DNA of 64,000 nt from positions 1 to 64,000 of the forward strand of contig NZ_AULS01000018.1 in assembly GCF_000422405.1 (NCBI RefSeq). The letters run 5' to 3'. Numbering within the stretch: the first letter of the stretch is position 1; each line of letters starts with the position of its first letter. Of the stretch, positions 1 to 8,790 are shown in pieces. Source of the stretch: Microbacterium luticocti DSM 19459 (GTDB lineage Bacteria; Actinomycetota; Actinomycetes; Actinomycetales; Microbacteriaceae). Made by a program: the position numbers and the translations under genes. The notes beneath the pieces were generated by a model. It was not told the origin of the DNA. It searched no databases and saw only the letters and a program-made list of their open reading frames with translations.

Positions 1-505
1 CGGCGTTACGGACGGTGATCGAGGTGCGCAGCAACGGCGAGGGCCGTGTGCTGGTCAGCCCCCGCAGCGGGTCTTTCGCGCGCGCTGGAGCCAGGTACCG
101 GTCGATCGTTGCCGGACTCATCTGCAGCAGCTCGGCACGGACCTCAGGACAGTACCTGGCCTTCCCATCAACGAGCTCGCCGTGCCGCTCCAGCGAGTCC
201 AGATGCGTCGGCATCGACACCGCCAGATACTTGCCGCACTCATGCCCAGACCACGCCCACACCCGCTGCAGCACCTTCACCGCGTCATACGAGAACTTCC
301 GGCCCCTCGGCTTACGGGCCTTGTTCACCGCACGCGGCTTCACCGCCAGCGCGAGGCGACGGCGGGCGTTGTCCCGCGACCAGCCCGTGACCGCGACGAC
401 CTCGTCCAGCAACCGGCCACGATCCTTCTTCGACGCCTTCGCATACGCCCGGGCATACTTCGCCGTGATCTCCACCCGCGTCGCCATCGACAGCTCACTT
501 CCCAT
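1..505 (-). CDS. IS transposase, N-terminal part (integrase-core type), cut by window edge
   Basis: The visible 168 residues read MATRVEITAKYARAY near the start, then GWSRDNARRRL and a Lys/Arg-rich stretch. This matches, from memory, the N-terminal DNA-binding part of the large integrase-core (DDE) transposases common in Microbacteriaceae. The catalytic DDE domain would lie beyond position 1 and is not visible, so activity cannot be judged. Two starts are possible: ATG at 505 or at 487; the homologous block begins at the second. Direct repeats just upstream of the gene look like an element end. Family assignment is by recall; the identity as a mobile-element gene is more secure than the exact IS family. 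Confidence 0.7.
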   Translation of the reverse strand, partial: MGSELSMATRVEITAKYARAYAKASKKDRGRLLDEVVAVTGWSRDNARRRLALAVKPRAVNKARKPRGRKFSYDAVKVLQRVWAWSGHECGKYLAVSMPTHLDSLERHGELVDGKARYCPEVRAELLQMSPATIDRYLAPARAKDPLRGLTSTRPSPLLRTSITVRNA

Positions 506-600
506 GCCACGACGATCACCGTTTCGCGGGCAATCTCAACTGAGGCACCGAGGGCGTTTCGCGGGCATCCCTCGTGAGTCTCGTCGGGGTATGGACAGTG
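506..600 (-). mobile_element. Probable insertion-sequence terminal region with direct repeats
   Basis: Upstream of the transposase start, the 13-bp string CGTTTCGCGGGCA occurs twice, at 520-532 and 555-567, spaced 35 bp. Repeated sites of this kind near a transposase start are typical of transposase-binding sites at an IS end. The outer boundary is probably near the GTATGGACAGTGTC stretch (589-602). The other end is outside the window, so terminal inverted repeats and target duplication cannot be checked. Confidence 0.45.
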
Positions 601-652
601 TCGGCGAGCGGGGGTATGGTCAGCCCCAACAGGGGGACCACGACTCAGGGGG

Positions 653-1924
653 GTGAGTGTGGACGTTCCGTCGAAGTTCGGACGAGCCGTGTGGCTCGCG
701 CTCATCGGCGTGGGCTTCTCGCTCGCTTGGATCGTGCTCGCCGTCGTGCTTGGCTGGGGCGCCCCGGGGGCGCACGCCGACACCGGCCCGCAAGATCAGC
801 CGCCCGGACACCACGGGCTGTCATCGCTGGTCGGCGCGGTCGTGAACGCCGTCGGCGACACGGCCGACACCGCCCTCGACACGGTCGATCACACCGCGCG
901 CACCGTCACTCATACCGTCGCCACGGCGACGAAGGCGGTCAAAGCCGACGAGACGCCGGCGGCCGGCCCCGCAGCGAACGCGGCGAAGACGGTGGTGAAG
1001 GATGCCGCGGCGCCCGTCGTGACCACCGTCGTCAAGCCCGTCGCGAAGGCCGTGGTCAAGCCGGTCGCCAAGGCGGTCGTCGCGCCGGTCGCGAAAGCCG
1101 TGGTCACGCCGGTCGCGAAGGCCGTCGTCACGCCGGTGCTCACGCCCGTCGTGAAGGCCGTGACCACCGCCGCAGACACCGGGATCGTCAAGACGGCGAC
1201 CACACCCGTCGTCGCCGTGATCACGCCCGTCGTACATGCGGTGGCCCCGGTCGTGAAGACCGTCGAGAAGCTGCCGGTGGTCGGGGCCGTGGTCACCCCG
1301 CTCGATCTGAACGGCACGGTCGCCGACGTGACCGACACCGTCACCGGCATCGTCGAGAACGCCGCAGGCACCGTCGACGACATCGTCGGTTCCACCGTCA
1401 CCACGGTCACCACCCTCCCCGTCGTGGATACTCCACCCGTGCCGGTACCGCCTCCCGCTACGGAAACCGGCCCGACGCCGGGCGTTCCTGTCGACGGCGC
1501 TCCCGGCGCCCCATCCTCGGCGACTCCCGCGAGTTCCACGGCCACCTCCGCGGGTGCGCAGCCCACGACCGACAGTCGGGCTGCGGCATACGTCTCGGCC
1601 GCGCCGTCTGCGACGACGCTCGCAGCCTGGTGGGCGGCCGCGGCACGGACCGGATCGCATCTGACCGCCGCGGCTTCGGTCGCGGTCATCACCTCAGCGT
1701 CGACGCTGCCGGCCGCACTCGGCGCGTTGCCACAGCTGTCTTCCCTGCCCGGCGTCACGGCCGCGGCGGGTTCGAGCGGTCCCGCAGGGGCGGGATCCGC
1801 GGCGGCCGCGATGCTCGCGGTCGGTTTGGTCCTCGCGCATCGTGCCTGGGCGCGCCGAGGACGGCCGGACGACGAGATGTCGCCGCCGGCACCCGTGTAC
1901 GGCACCGACGTCTCTCCCGACTGA
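653..1924 (+). CDS. Secreted or membrane-anchored Ala/Val-rich repeat protein, unknown function
   Basis: 423 residues; I do not recognise a family. The GTG start follows a GGGGGG purine run. Residues 12-34 form one hydrophobic helix followed by an AHA signal-peptidase-like site at 40-42. The body is low complexity: residues about 110-260 repeat PVAKAVV (four exact copies) and variants such as TPVVKAV, then a Pro/Thr-rich stretch. A second hydrophobic segment lies at about 380-400, followed by an Arg-rich, then acidic tail, so the protein is probably exported and may be held at the membrane at its C-terminus. No Cys is visible. It lies 84 bp upstream of the chaplin-like gene on the same strand, which suggests a joint cell-surface role. 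Confidence 0.75.
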   Translation: MSVDVPSKFGRAVWLALIGVGFSLAWIVLAVVLGWGAPGAHADTGPQDQPPGHHGLSSLVGAVVNAVGDTADTALDTVDHTARTVTHTVATATKAVKADETPAAGPAANAAKTVVKDAAAPVVTTVVKPVAKAVVKPVAKAVVAPVAKAVVTPVAKAVVTPVLTPVVKAVTTAADTGIVKTATTPVVAVITPVVHAVAPVVKTVEKLPVVGAVVTPLDLNGTVADVTDTVTGIVENAAGTVDDIVGSTVTTVTTLPVVDTPPVPVPPPATETGPTPGVPVDGAPGAPSSATPASSTATSAGAQPTTDSRAAAYVSAAPSATTLAAWWAAAARTGSHLTAAASVAVITSASTLPAALGALPQLSSLPGVTAAAGSSGPAGAGSAAAAMLAVGLVLAHRAWARRGRPDDEMSPPAPVYGTDVSPD

Positions 1925-2008
1925 TCGGGGATCCGACCGCCCTGGAGGCGGCATGGTTCCTGCGCGCTTTCGCGCGTCCCTTCCGATCAGTCCGAGGAGG
2001 ACTCTCTC

Positions 2009-4075
2009 ATGCACACGTTCGTCAAGCGCGCCCTGTGGGGCACGCTCCTGGCCGGCGGCATCACGCTCGTCGGCGCCACGGTCGCCAACGCGGCCGAAAC
2101 CTCGGGGGGCGACGGACTGCTGTCCGGCACCCAGGGGATCATCAGCATCGACGCCCCGGTGAGCATCACCGACAACGCGATCTCACTCGTGGGCGACTCG
2201 GGCTCGCACTCCGACGGGGGCACCGCTCCCGCGAGCGCGGCCACCACGCCGTCTGCGTCCACGACCGGCCAGGGGGGCGCCGGGTCGGGGACGCAGGCTC
2301 TCATCTCGGTGCACCTGCCGGTCACCCTCACCGGCACGGCAGTGTCGGCCGTGGGCGACTCGACCACCGCCGACGCGCCGGCCGCGGCGCCCAAGGCGGC
2401 GCTGCCCGCAGCACCCAAGGCGGCGCCGCCCGCGACGCCGAAGGCGACCACTCCGGCGTCCCAGCCGGCTGCGTCGACGTCCGGCGCCGCAGGAACGGCC
2501 TCCGGCACCCAGGCGCTCGTGCACGTGGATGCACCGGTCACCGTCGGCGGCAACGCCGTCTCGGTGCTCGGCGACAGCACGTCACAGCACGCCACCACCT
2601 CGGCACAGGGCACGGATGCCACCACCACACCGGCGGCCACCGGCCCCGCGGCGAGCACCTCCGGCACCGACGCGATCGCCGGCGGCACCCAGGTCGTCGC
2701 CCCGATCACCGCACCGGTCACCGTCGGCGGCGACGCCGTCTCGGTGCTCGGCGACAGCACGTCGCAGCACGCCACCACATCGGCACAGGGCACGGATGCC
2801 ACCACCACCCCGGCGGCCACCAGCCCGGCTGCGAGCACCTCCGGCACCGACGCGATCGCCGGCGGCACCCAGGTCGTCGCCCCGATCACCGCACCGGTCA
2901 CCGTCGGCGGCGACGCCGTCTCGGTGCTCGGCGACAGCACGTCGCAGCACGCCACCACATCGGCACAGGGCACGGATGCCACCACCATCCCGGCGGCCAC
3001 CAGCCCGGCGGCCACCAGCCCGGCGGCGAGCACCTCCGGCACCGACGCGATCGCCGGCGGCACCCAGGTCGTCGCCCCGATCACCGCACCGGTCACCGTG
3101 GACGGCAACGCCGTCTCGGTGCTCGGCGACAGCACCTCGACCGGAACCGCGACGCCCGGCACCACCGCCCCGGCCACCGGCCCGGCAGCGACCGGCCCCG
3201 CCGCTACCACCAGCGGTGACGACGGCATCCTCGGCGGGACCCAGGTCGTCGCCCCGATCACCGCACCGGTCACCGTCGGCGGCGACGCCATCTCGGTGCT
3301 CGGCGACAGCACGTCGACCGGAACCACGACGCCCGCCACCACCGCCCCGGCCGCCGGCCCGGCGACGACGGGCCCCGCCGCTACCACCAGCGGTGACGAC
3401 GGCATCCTCGGCGGCACCCAAGTCGTCGCCCCGATCACCGCACCCGTCACCGCCACCGGCGACGCCATCTCGGTCATCGGCGACAGCACGTCGACCGGGT
3501 CGTCCGGCACCGTGCCGGTGACGTCGGGCGGCACGCCGGGCGTGATCGACACCAGCGGGATCGGAGGGATCCTCGGCGGCACGCAGATCGTGCTGCCGGT
3601 GACCGCTCCCGTCACGATCGGCGGGGACGCCGTCTCGGTGATCGGTGACGCCACGACCGAGACCCCGGGTACCCCGGGCACCGACGAACCCGGCACCCCG
3701 GGGACGGACGAGCCCGGCAACCCCGGCACCAACGAGCCCGGCAACCCCGGCACCGACGAACCCGGCACTCCGGGCACGGACGAACCGGGTACCCCCGGCA
3801 CCGACGAACCGGGTACCCCCGGAACCGACCAGCCCGGCACCCCCGGCACGCACGAACCCGGCACGACGCCCACCGGCACCGACCAGCCCGGCACCACGCC
3901 CACCGGCGCGACGCCGACCGGAACCGCGCCGGCCCCGGCCGCCGTCGCTGTCACCGCAGCCGCGGACGGACAGCTGGCGTACACGGGAGGCACCGTGCCG
4001 TTCGGTGTGCTGCTGCTCGGCCTGGTCCTCATCGCCCTCGGCATGGTCCCCGTGCTGAGGCGTCGCGCGGCGTGA
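2009..4075 (+). CDS. Chaplin-like surface protein with nine repeats and LAYTG sortase signal
   Basis: 688 residues with a strong RBS (GAGGAGG). A signal peptide ends near ANA at residues 26-28. Nine imperfect repeats of the type GTQVVAPITAPVTVGGDAVS followed by VLGDS fill most of the protein; this is the core pattern of streptomycete chaplins. Chaplin repeats normally carry two Cys, but here these positions are Gly, Asp or other residues and no Cys is present. A Pro/Gly/Asp linker of about eight TDEPGTPG units follows, then LAYTG at 656-660, a hydrophobic stretch and RRRAA, which is a class E sortase (LAXTG) sorting signal. The likely role is a wall-anchored, possibly self-assembling surface protein. 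Repeat identity is seen directly; function is inferred. Confidence 0.85.
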   Translation: MHTFVKRALWGTLLAGGITLVGATVANAAETSGGDGLLSGTQGIISIDAPVSITDNAISLVGDSGSHSDGGTAPASAATTPSASTTGQGGAGSGTQALISVHLPVTLTGTAVSAVGDSTTADAPAAAPKAALPAAPKAAPPATPKATTPASQPAASTSGAAGTASGTQALVHVDAPVTVGGNAVSVLGDSTSQHATTSAQGTDATTTPAATGPAASTSGTDAIAGGTQVVAPITAPVTVGGDAVSVLGDSTSQHATTSAQGTDATTTPAATSPAASTSGTDAIAGGTQVVAPITAPVTVGGDAVSVLGDSTSQHATTSAQGTDATTIPAATSPAATSPAASTSGTDAIAGGTQVVAPITAPVTVDGNAVSVLGDSTSTGTATPGTTAPATGPAATGPAATTSGDDGILGGTQVVAPITAPVTVGGDAISVLGDSTSTGTTTPATTAPAAGPATTGPAATTSGDDGILGGTQVVAPITAPVTATGDAISVIGDSTSTGSSGTVPVTSGGTPGVIDTSGIGGILGGTQIVLPVTAPVTIGGDAVSVIGDATTETPGTPGTDEPGTPGTDEPGNPGTNEPGNPGTDEPGTPGTDEPGTPGTDEPGTPGTDQPGTPGTHEPGTTPTGTDQPGTTPTGATPTGTAPAPAAVAVTAAADGQLAYTGGTVPFGVLLLGLVLIALGMVPVLRRRAA

Positions 4076-4230
4076 TCCCCGCGAGCGGGCGCCGTCCCCA
4101 GCGCGCCCGCCCGCAACGCCGCACCTCGGATGCCGCGGACGGTACATCCCATGTCCCGCCGCCCGCGGCATCCACCGCGCCCGCCCGCACCACTCGGCCG
4201 CCCTCACCACCCGGCCGCCCGCACATACGC

Positions 4231-4262
4231 AGCGGCCGCCGACCCGAAGGTCGACGGCCGCT
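4231..4262. terminator. Hairpin downstream of rplI
   Basis: AGCGGCCG and CGACC pair with GGTCG and CGGCCGCT around a CGAA tetraloop, with one C/A mismatch. It lies 17 bp past the rplI stop on the minus strand and could also end transcription from the plus-strand chaplin-like gene. There is no U-tract. Confidence 0.6.
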
Positions 4263-4279
4263 GTGACGACGGTGCTGCC

Positions 4280-4732
4280 TTACTTGGCGGCGACCACCTG
4301 CAGCGTGATCACGGCGGTCAGCTCGTCGCGCAGACGAACGGTCGCCTCGTGCTCACCGACAGCCTTGATCGGCGAGGTGATGTGGATCTTGCGCTTGTCG
4401 AGCTCGCCCAGGCCCGCGGCCTTGACGGCGTCGGCGATGTCGCCGGTCTTCACCGAGCCGAACAGGCGCCCCTCGGCACCGGCCTTGACGGTGAGCCGGA
4501 CCTTGTTCGACTCCAGGGCCTCCTTGAGGGCCACGGCGTCTTCGTGCGCGTGGATCGCGCGCGCCTCGCGGGCGGCGCGGATCGACGCCACCTGCTTCTC
4601 GCCGCCACGGGTCCACGTCACCGCGAAGCCCTGCGGGATGAGGTAGTTGCGGGCGTACCCGTTCTTGACCTCGACCACGTCGCCGGCGCTTCCGAGCCCG
4701 GCGACCTCATTCGTGAGAATCAGCTTTGCCAT
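4280..4732 (-). CDS. rplI: 50S ribosomal protein L9
   Basis: 150 residues, the full family length. It starts [20 protein letters not shown] and carries the L9 signature [13 protein letters not shown] near residue 30, followed by the long connecting helix and a C-terminal rRNA-binding domain. L9 binds 23S rRNA at the base of the L1 stalk. It is the last gene of the rpsF-ssb-rpsR-rplI operon, 11 bp after rpsR, and is followed by a hairpin. dnaB often follows in other actinobacteria; here the next gene is the convergent chaplin-like gene. Confidence 0.98.
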   Translation of the reverse strand: MAKLILTNEVAGLGSAGDVVEVKNGYARNYLIPQGFAVTWTRGGEKQVASIRAAREARAIHAHEDAVALKEALESNKVRLTVKAGAEGRLFGSVKTGDIADAVKAAGLGELDKRKIHITSPIKAVGEHEATVRLRDELTAVITLQVVAAK

Positions 4733-4743
4733 TGCGGTGCTCC

Positions 4744-4998
4744 TTAGCGGCCGGCGCCGGCGTAGGGCAGGAGCGCCATCTCGCGCGCGTTCTTGATGGC
4801 GCGGGCGATGAGGCGCTGCTCCTGCACGGAGACACCGGTGATACGACGGGCACGGATCTTGCCGCGCTCCGAGATGAACTTGCGAAGGGTGGCGACATCC
4901 TTGTAATCGATGACGCCGACCCGGATCGACTTCGCGGGGGCGGCGTTCTTCGCGCCCTTCCGCGGCTTGCGGCGGTCGCCGCTCGACTTTCCAGCCAT
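4744..4998 (-). CDS. rpsR: 30S ribosomal protein S18
   Basis: 84 residues. The conserved block [19 protein letters not shown] and the following RRITG and [19 protein letters not shown] motifs identify S18, which pairs with S6 on the small-subunit platform. The N-terminus is Lys/Arg-rich as usual. No zinc-binding Cys residues are present, so this is a Cys-free S18. It is the third gene of the operon, 116 bp downstream of ssb. Confidence 0.98.
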   Translation of the reverse strand: MAGKSSGDRRKPRKGAKNAAPAKSIRVGVIDYKDVATLRKFISERGKIRARRITGVSVQEQRLIARAIKNAREMALLPYAGAGR

Positions 4999-5114
4999 GT
5001 TGTTTCCTTAGATCAGATGAGTTCTTGTGTGGGATGCCTCGGCCCGGGCGTTCTGGTCACCCATGCACGTCTCGACTCGCGCCCTCCGGGCGCTCGACGA
5101 CCGGATGCCCGGCG

Positions 5115-5618
5115 TCAGAACGGCGTGTCGTCGCCGTAGGACCCGGGGGTCGACCATGCGTCGCCGCCGCCGGACGAGCCGGGGGTCGCCCACGGCTCCT
5201 CCGAGACCTGCTGCGGGCGCTGGCCGCCGGAGCCACCGGCAGAGCCGCCGGACGAGGCCGCGCGGGTGACCTGGGCGGTCGCGTAGCGCAGCGAGGGGCC
5301 GATCTCGTCGACCTCCAGCTCGATCGCGGTGCGGTTGTTGCCCTCGCGGTCCTGGTACGAGCGCTGCTTGAGGCGCCCCGACGCGATGACGCGCATGCCC
5401 TTGGTCAGCGACCCGGCGACGTGCTCGGCGAAGTCGCGCCAGACGCTCGCGCGCAAGAACAGCGCCTCGCCGTCCTTCCACTCGTTCGCCTGACGGTCGA
5501 AGGTACGCGGCGTCGACGCGATCGTGAAGTTCGCGACGGGCAGGCCGGACTGCGTGTAGCGCAGCTCGGGGTCTGCCGTGAGGTTTCCCACGACGGTGAT
5601 GATCGTCTCGCCGGCCAT
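5115..5618 (-). CDS. ssb: Single-stranded DNA-binding protein
   Basis: 167 residues. The N-terminal OB fold (about 1-110) starts [20 protein letters not shown], followed by a Gly/Ser/Gln-rich flexible tail that ends GDDTPF, the acidic C-terminal peptide that docks replication and repair partners. The protein coats single-stranded DNA during replication. Its place between rpsF and rpsR is the conserved arrangement. The ATG lies 5 bp after the rpsF stop, which suggests translational coupling. Confidence 0.97.
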   Translation of the reverse strand: MAGETIITVVGNLTADPELRYTQSGLPVANFTIASTPRTFDRQANEWKDGEALFLRASVWRDFAEHVAGSLTKGMRVIASGRLKQRSYQDREGNNRTAIELEVDEIGPSLRYATAQVTRAASSGGSAGGSGGQRPQQVSEEPWATPGSSGGGDAWSTPGSYGDDTPF

Positions 5619-5623
5619 CGTCG

Positions 5624-5992
5624 TTACGCCTTCGCGGGAGCGGCCGCCTTGCGGGCGGCCTTCGCCTCGGAGCGCTGCTTCTCGGCGGCGACCAGGGCGA
5701 TCGCCTCCTCGGCACGCAGAACCTTGGTGCGCATGATCAGCTCGCTGAGCTTGAGCTGGCGATCGAGCTCCTGGGTGGCCTCACTGGTCGCGGTGAAGTT
5801 CACCACGGCGTAGATGCCCTCGGACTTCTTCTGGATCTCGTACGCCAGACGGCGGCGGCCCCAGATGTCGATGCTGTCGATCGTCCCCTTGGCGTCGGTG
5901 ATGACCTTGAGGAACTTGTCCAGGTGCGTCGGCACCTGGCGCTCATCGATCTCAGGGTTGAAAATGACCATGAGTTCGTACTGGTGCGTCAC
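5624..5992 (-). CDS. rpsF: 30S ribosomal protein S6
   Basis: 122 residues starting [20 protein letters not shown], with the [16 protein letters not shown] block that is diagnostic of S6. The C-terminus is an Ala/Lys-rich extension. It is the first gene of the operon and has a near-perfect Shine-Dalgarno (AAGGAGGT) a few bases upstream. S6 binds S18 and 16S rRNA in the small-subunit platform. Confidence 0.98.
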   Translation of the reverse strand: MTHQYELMVIFNPEIDERQVPTHLDKFLKVITDAKGTIDSIDIWGRRRLAYEIQKKSEGIYAVVNFTATSEATQELDRQLKLSELIMRTKVLRAEEAIALVAAEKQRSEAKAARKAAAPAKA

Positions 5993-6527
5993 TAACCCAC
6001 CTCCTTCGGACTAGAACGGCTCGCAGGCATTTCCCACGGGCAGGAGGGTGTGGTGCACGTCGTCCGGACGCAGATTGCGCCGGACAACCTTCACAGTGTA
6101 TCGGATGCCACGGCCCACGCGTACCTCGTCATCCTCCGCCGCGGCGTGGCACCCGGCCCCGGCACCCGACACCTGGCATCCGACACCTGGCATCCGGCCC
6201 CGGCATCCGGCCCCTGGCATCTGCCCGCGACATCCGGCACCTGGCATCCGGTCACCCGGCCCACCCCGGCACCCGCGGTGCACAACTGCGGGGATTCTCA
6301 CCGCGGTGCGGCGTGTCGCGCGGTTCGCACGGCGTGTCGCCGAAAATCCCCGCCGTTGTGTTCGGGTGTCACGTTCGAGTCCTGGGTTCGGGGGTCACGT
6401 TCGGGCCCTGTGTTCGAGTGTCACGTTCGGTCCCTGTGTTCGGGCGTCACGTTCGGTGTGTTCGGGCGTCACGTTCGGTCCCTGTGTCCGGGATGCCACG
6501 GCGCGGGGCCCCCGGTAGCGTGGCCTC
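5993..6527. repeat. Divergent intergenic region with GGCATCC-rich and 26-bp repeats
   Basis: This 535-bp gap separates rpsF (minus) from the unknown gene at 6528 (plus). It must hold the rpsF promoter. The middle (about 6147-6265) contains a run of degenerate 12-14 bp units of the form CTGGCATCCGGCCCC. The part nearest the plus gene holds the 26-bp array listed separately. No convincing gene is seen. Confidence 0.6.
6357..6492 (+). repeat. Tandem 26-bp repeats, each with GTCACGTTCG
   Basis: Units begin at 6357, 6383, 6409, 6435 (shortened), 6457 and 6483 (partial) and follow TGTGTTCGGGNGTCACGTT then CGNNNCC. The unit length is exactly 26 bp except for one shortened copy. The array ends 35 bp before the ATG at 6528, inside the expected promoter region. 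Confidence 0.8.
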
Positions 6528-7550
6528 ATGGAGTGGACGGCGGATGTCGCGACCGGCGACTGGCTGCGCGAACGGCTCGACGCCCCATGGGCATACACGA
6601 TGCACGACGTCGTGCCGCGCGGGTTCGAGGCGTACGCGCGCGTGTTCCACCCCGCAGCACGGGAGCGCCCAGAGGGGCGGCCATGGCCTGCGCTGCCGTT
6701 CGATGCCCACCGGAGAGAATGGGATGCCTTCCACCGCGCGAATCCGAAGACCATCACCGAACCGGTGACCTGGGCGCAGACCGCCGCCGCGATGGGCACG
6801 ACGATGCACCCGCTCGCGCAGTGGACGCACCTGGTGGCGCCCGGAGTCATCGTCGAGAACGAGGACTTCTCCCCCGACAGCGACGGCTGGCGCTACCTCG
6901 ACCCGGAACTGGGCGCCCTCGACCCGCAGCCCCTCGCGACGCTGGCGGCGCTGCTGGCCGAAGCGACGACGACGCCGGATGCCGGGTGCATCGCGATCTG
7001 GGAGGGCTGGGGCGACCTGGTCGGCGGCATGCACGTGGACCAGCCGCATGGCTTCTTCTTCCCCGAGCCCGGTATGCCCAGGCGCTACGTCGGTGGCGCG
7101 CCGGACTCCCCCGGACAGGCACGGACCGAGGCCATCCTGTACCGCTCGCTCAAGGACGTCTTCAACAACCCCTTCCGCAAGGCGACCTGGCGCCCCGGCA
7201 TCCTCTCCGATGAGATCTCACGCGGACCGCGCCTGGAACTGCCGAACCGGTCGTACGTGCTGTTCCGCGGCGGGATCTCGGCGTTCACCGACCCGGCATG
7301 GGTGCTGGACGTGCCGTGGCGCGATCTGCCGGCCGAAGAGCACGGATTCCCGCCGTCGTCCCGCCCGCCGAACCTGGTCTGGCCCGACGACCACGCCTGG
7401 GTGATGGTCAGCGAGATCGACTGGGACTCGACGATCGTGGCCGGTTCGACCGAGCTGATCGACGCGATCGTGGCCGATCCGGCACTGGAGGCGGCATCCG
7501 TCCCCGCCGACGCCGACCTGTCGTGGGACGCAGATGAGGAGAACCGATGA
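6528..7550 (+). CDS. Conserved-looking protein of unknown function
   Basis: 340 residues, cytoplasmic in appearance, with no signal peptide and no membrane segment. I do not recognise a domain. Visible landmarks are Trp- and Pro-rich stretches (for example WTADVATGDWLRERL at the start, AIWEGWGDLVGG mid-protein) and an Asp-rich C-terminus. The translation has clean GC3-type codon use and overlaps the next gene by 4 bp (ATGA), so it is very likely a real gene co-translated with the membrane protein that follows. An array of 26-bp repeats lies in its promoter region. Confidence 0.8.
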   Translation: MEWTADVATGDWLRERLDAPWAYTMHDVVPRGFEAYARVFHPAARERPEGRPWPALPFDAHRREWDAFHRANPKTITEPVTWAQTAAAMGTTMHPLAQWTHLVAPGVIVENEDFSPDSDGWRYLDPELGALDPQPLATLAALLAEATTTPDAGCIAIWEGWGDLVGGMHVDQPHGFFFPEPGMPRRYVGGAPDSPGQARTEAILYRSLKDVFNNPFRKATWRPGILSDEISRGPRLELPNRSYVLFRGGISAFTDPAWVLDVPWRDLPAEEHGFPPSSRPPNLVWPDDHAWVMVSEIDWDSTIVAGSTELIDAIVADPALEAASVPADADLSWDADEENR

Positions 7551-8761
7551 GCCAGGCCGTGGCATCCTTCGACCCGTCGCCGCTCACCGAGCCGGTCGAC
7601 AAACGCGCCGCGCGCGCGTTCTGGAACCGGGTGCGGCCGGCGGGCGCCGACGTTCCGAAGATCCTCGGCGCCGTGCTGTTGGCGGTGTTCGCGGTGTTCT
7701 TCGTGATCACCGCCGGCCAGGTGTTCGGGGCGTTCTTCCGGGCGGGCGGGAGCGTCGGCGGAGGGTTCGGCGCGGTCCTGTTCGGCGCGGTCGTGGTGGC
7801 GGGCGCCATCGGCATCGTGCGCGGTTTCTTCGGCGCGGGCGATGCGGTGCGCGCCTACCGGCTCGACCGATTCGCGCGCGCGAACGGCATGAGCTACACG
7901 CCCGGAGTCGACGAGCCGGCCCTGCCGGGCATGATCTTCACCCAGGGGCACAGCCGTCGTTCGTCCGATCTGGTGCGCGGGCAGCGGCCGCGGTTCGTCG
8001 AGTTCGGCAACTACGTCTACAAGACCGGATCGGGCCGCAACGAGGTGACGCATCGGTGGGGATACGTCGCGGTCAAGCTCGACGTGCCGCTGCCGAACAT
8101 CGTGCTAGATGCCGTCGGCAACAACACCCTGTTCGGGTCGGACCTGCCCGCCTCGTTCGCGCGCAACCAGCGCCTGCATCTCGAGGGCGACTTCGACGAG
8201 CACTTCGCGCTGTATTGCCCCACCGGCTACGAGCGCGACGCGCTGTACCTGTTCACCCCCGACATCATGGCCCGCTTCATCGACCACGCCGCCGCGCTCG
8301 ACGTCGAGATCGTCGACGACTGGCTGTTCCTGTACGCGCCGCGCCCGCTGTCCACCATCGACCCGGCCACGTGGGCGTGGCTGTTCGCGACGGTCGGCGC
8401 CATCCTCGACAAGCTCGCGCAGTGGGGGCGCTGGCGTGACGGGCATTCGGCGACGGATGCCACGACCTCGGCCGGTGCGATGCGACCCGGCAACGGGGGG
8501 ACGGATGCCGCCGGCCCGGCCGACGCGGCCGCCTCGGTGCCCGCCGGATCCGCGCCGGTGCCGAGATCGCCCCATCCGGGGGCGGCGGCGCTGCCGTTCG
8601 CGGCGCCCGGCCACGCGCGCACGCCCCCGCCGGGCGTCGCACCGGAGGGGCGTCGGCTGCGCCGGACCGCACCCGTGGTCGGCCTCGTGGTGGTCGGGGT
8701 CTTCGTCGTGATCTGGCTGTGGGGGACCTTCGGCTCGTTCTTCTCGGCGATGTTGCACTGA
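7547..8761 (+). CDS. Membrane protein of unknown function
   Basis: 404 residues. Two adjacent hydrophobic segments lie near residues 40-60 and 75-95, followed by a soluble middle domain (about 105-300) containing PALPGMIFTQGHSRRSSDL, HRWGYVAVKLDVPLPNIVLD and VEIVDDWLFLYAP. A Pro/Ala-rich linker follows, and a final membrane helix lies close to the C-terminus. The start overlaps the previous gene by 4 bp. The combination of paired N-terminal helices and a cytoplasmic domain is seen in uncharacterised Microbacteriaceae proteins; I cannot assign a function. The last helix would put the C-terminus at the membrane again. Confidence 0.8.
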   Translation: MSQAVASFDPSPLTEPVDKRAARAFWNRVRPAGADVPKILGAVLLAVFAVFFVITAGQVFGAFFRAGGSVGGGFGAVLFGAVVVAGAIGIVRGFFGAGDAVRAYRLDRFARANGMSYTPGVDEPALPGMIFTQGHSRRSSDLVRGQRPRFVEFGNYVYKTGSGRNEVTHRWGYVAVKLDVPLPNIVLDAVGNNTLFGSDLPASFARNQRLHLEGDFDEHFALYCPTGYERDALYLFTPDIMARFIDHAAALDVEIVDDWLFLYAPRPLSTIDPATWAWLFATVGAILDKLAQWGRWRDGHSATDATTSAGAMRPGNGGTDAAGPADAAASVPAGSAPVPRSPHPGAAALPFAAPGHARTPPPGVAPEGRRLRRTAPVVGLVVVGVFVVIWLWGTFGSFFSAMLH

Positions 8762-8790
8762 CTCCGACCTGCACGGACGGCTCAGTCGGG

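Noticed and set aside
574..3219. Very long Arg/His-rich open frame over the surface-protein genes
   Set aside because: It is a frame shadow of the repetitive, GC-rich genes at 653 and 2009; it lacks a plausible start and its composition (long His/Arg runs) is not protein-like.
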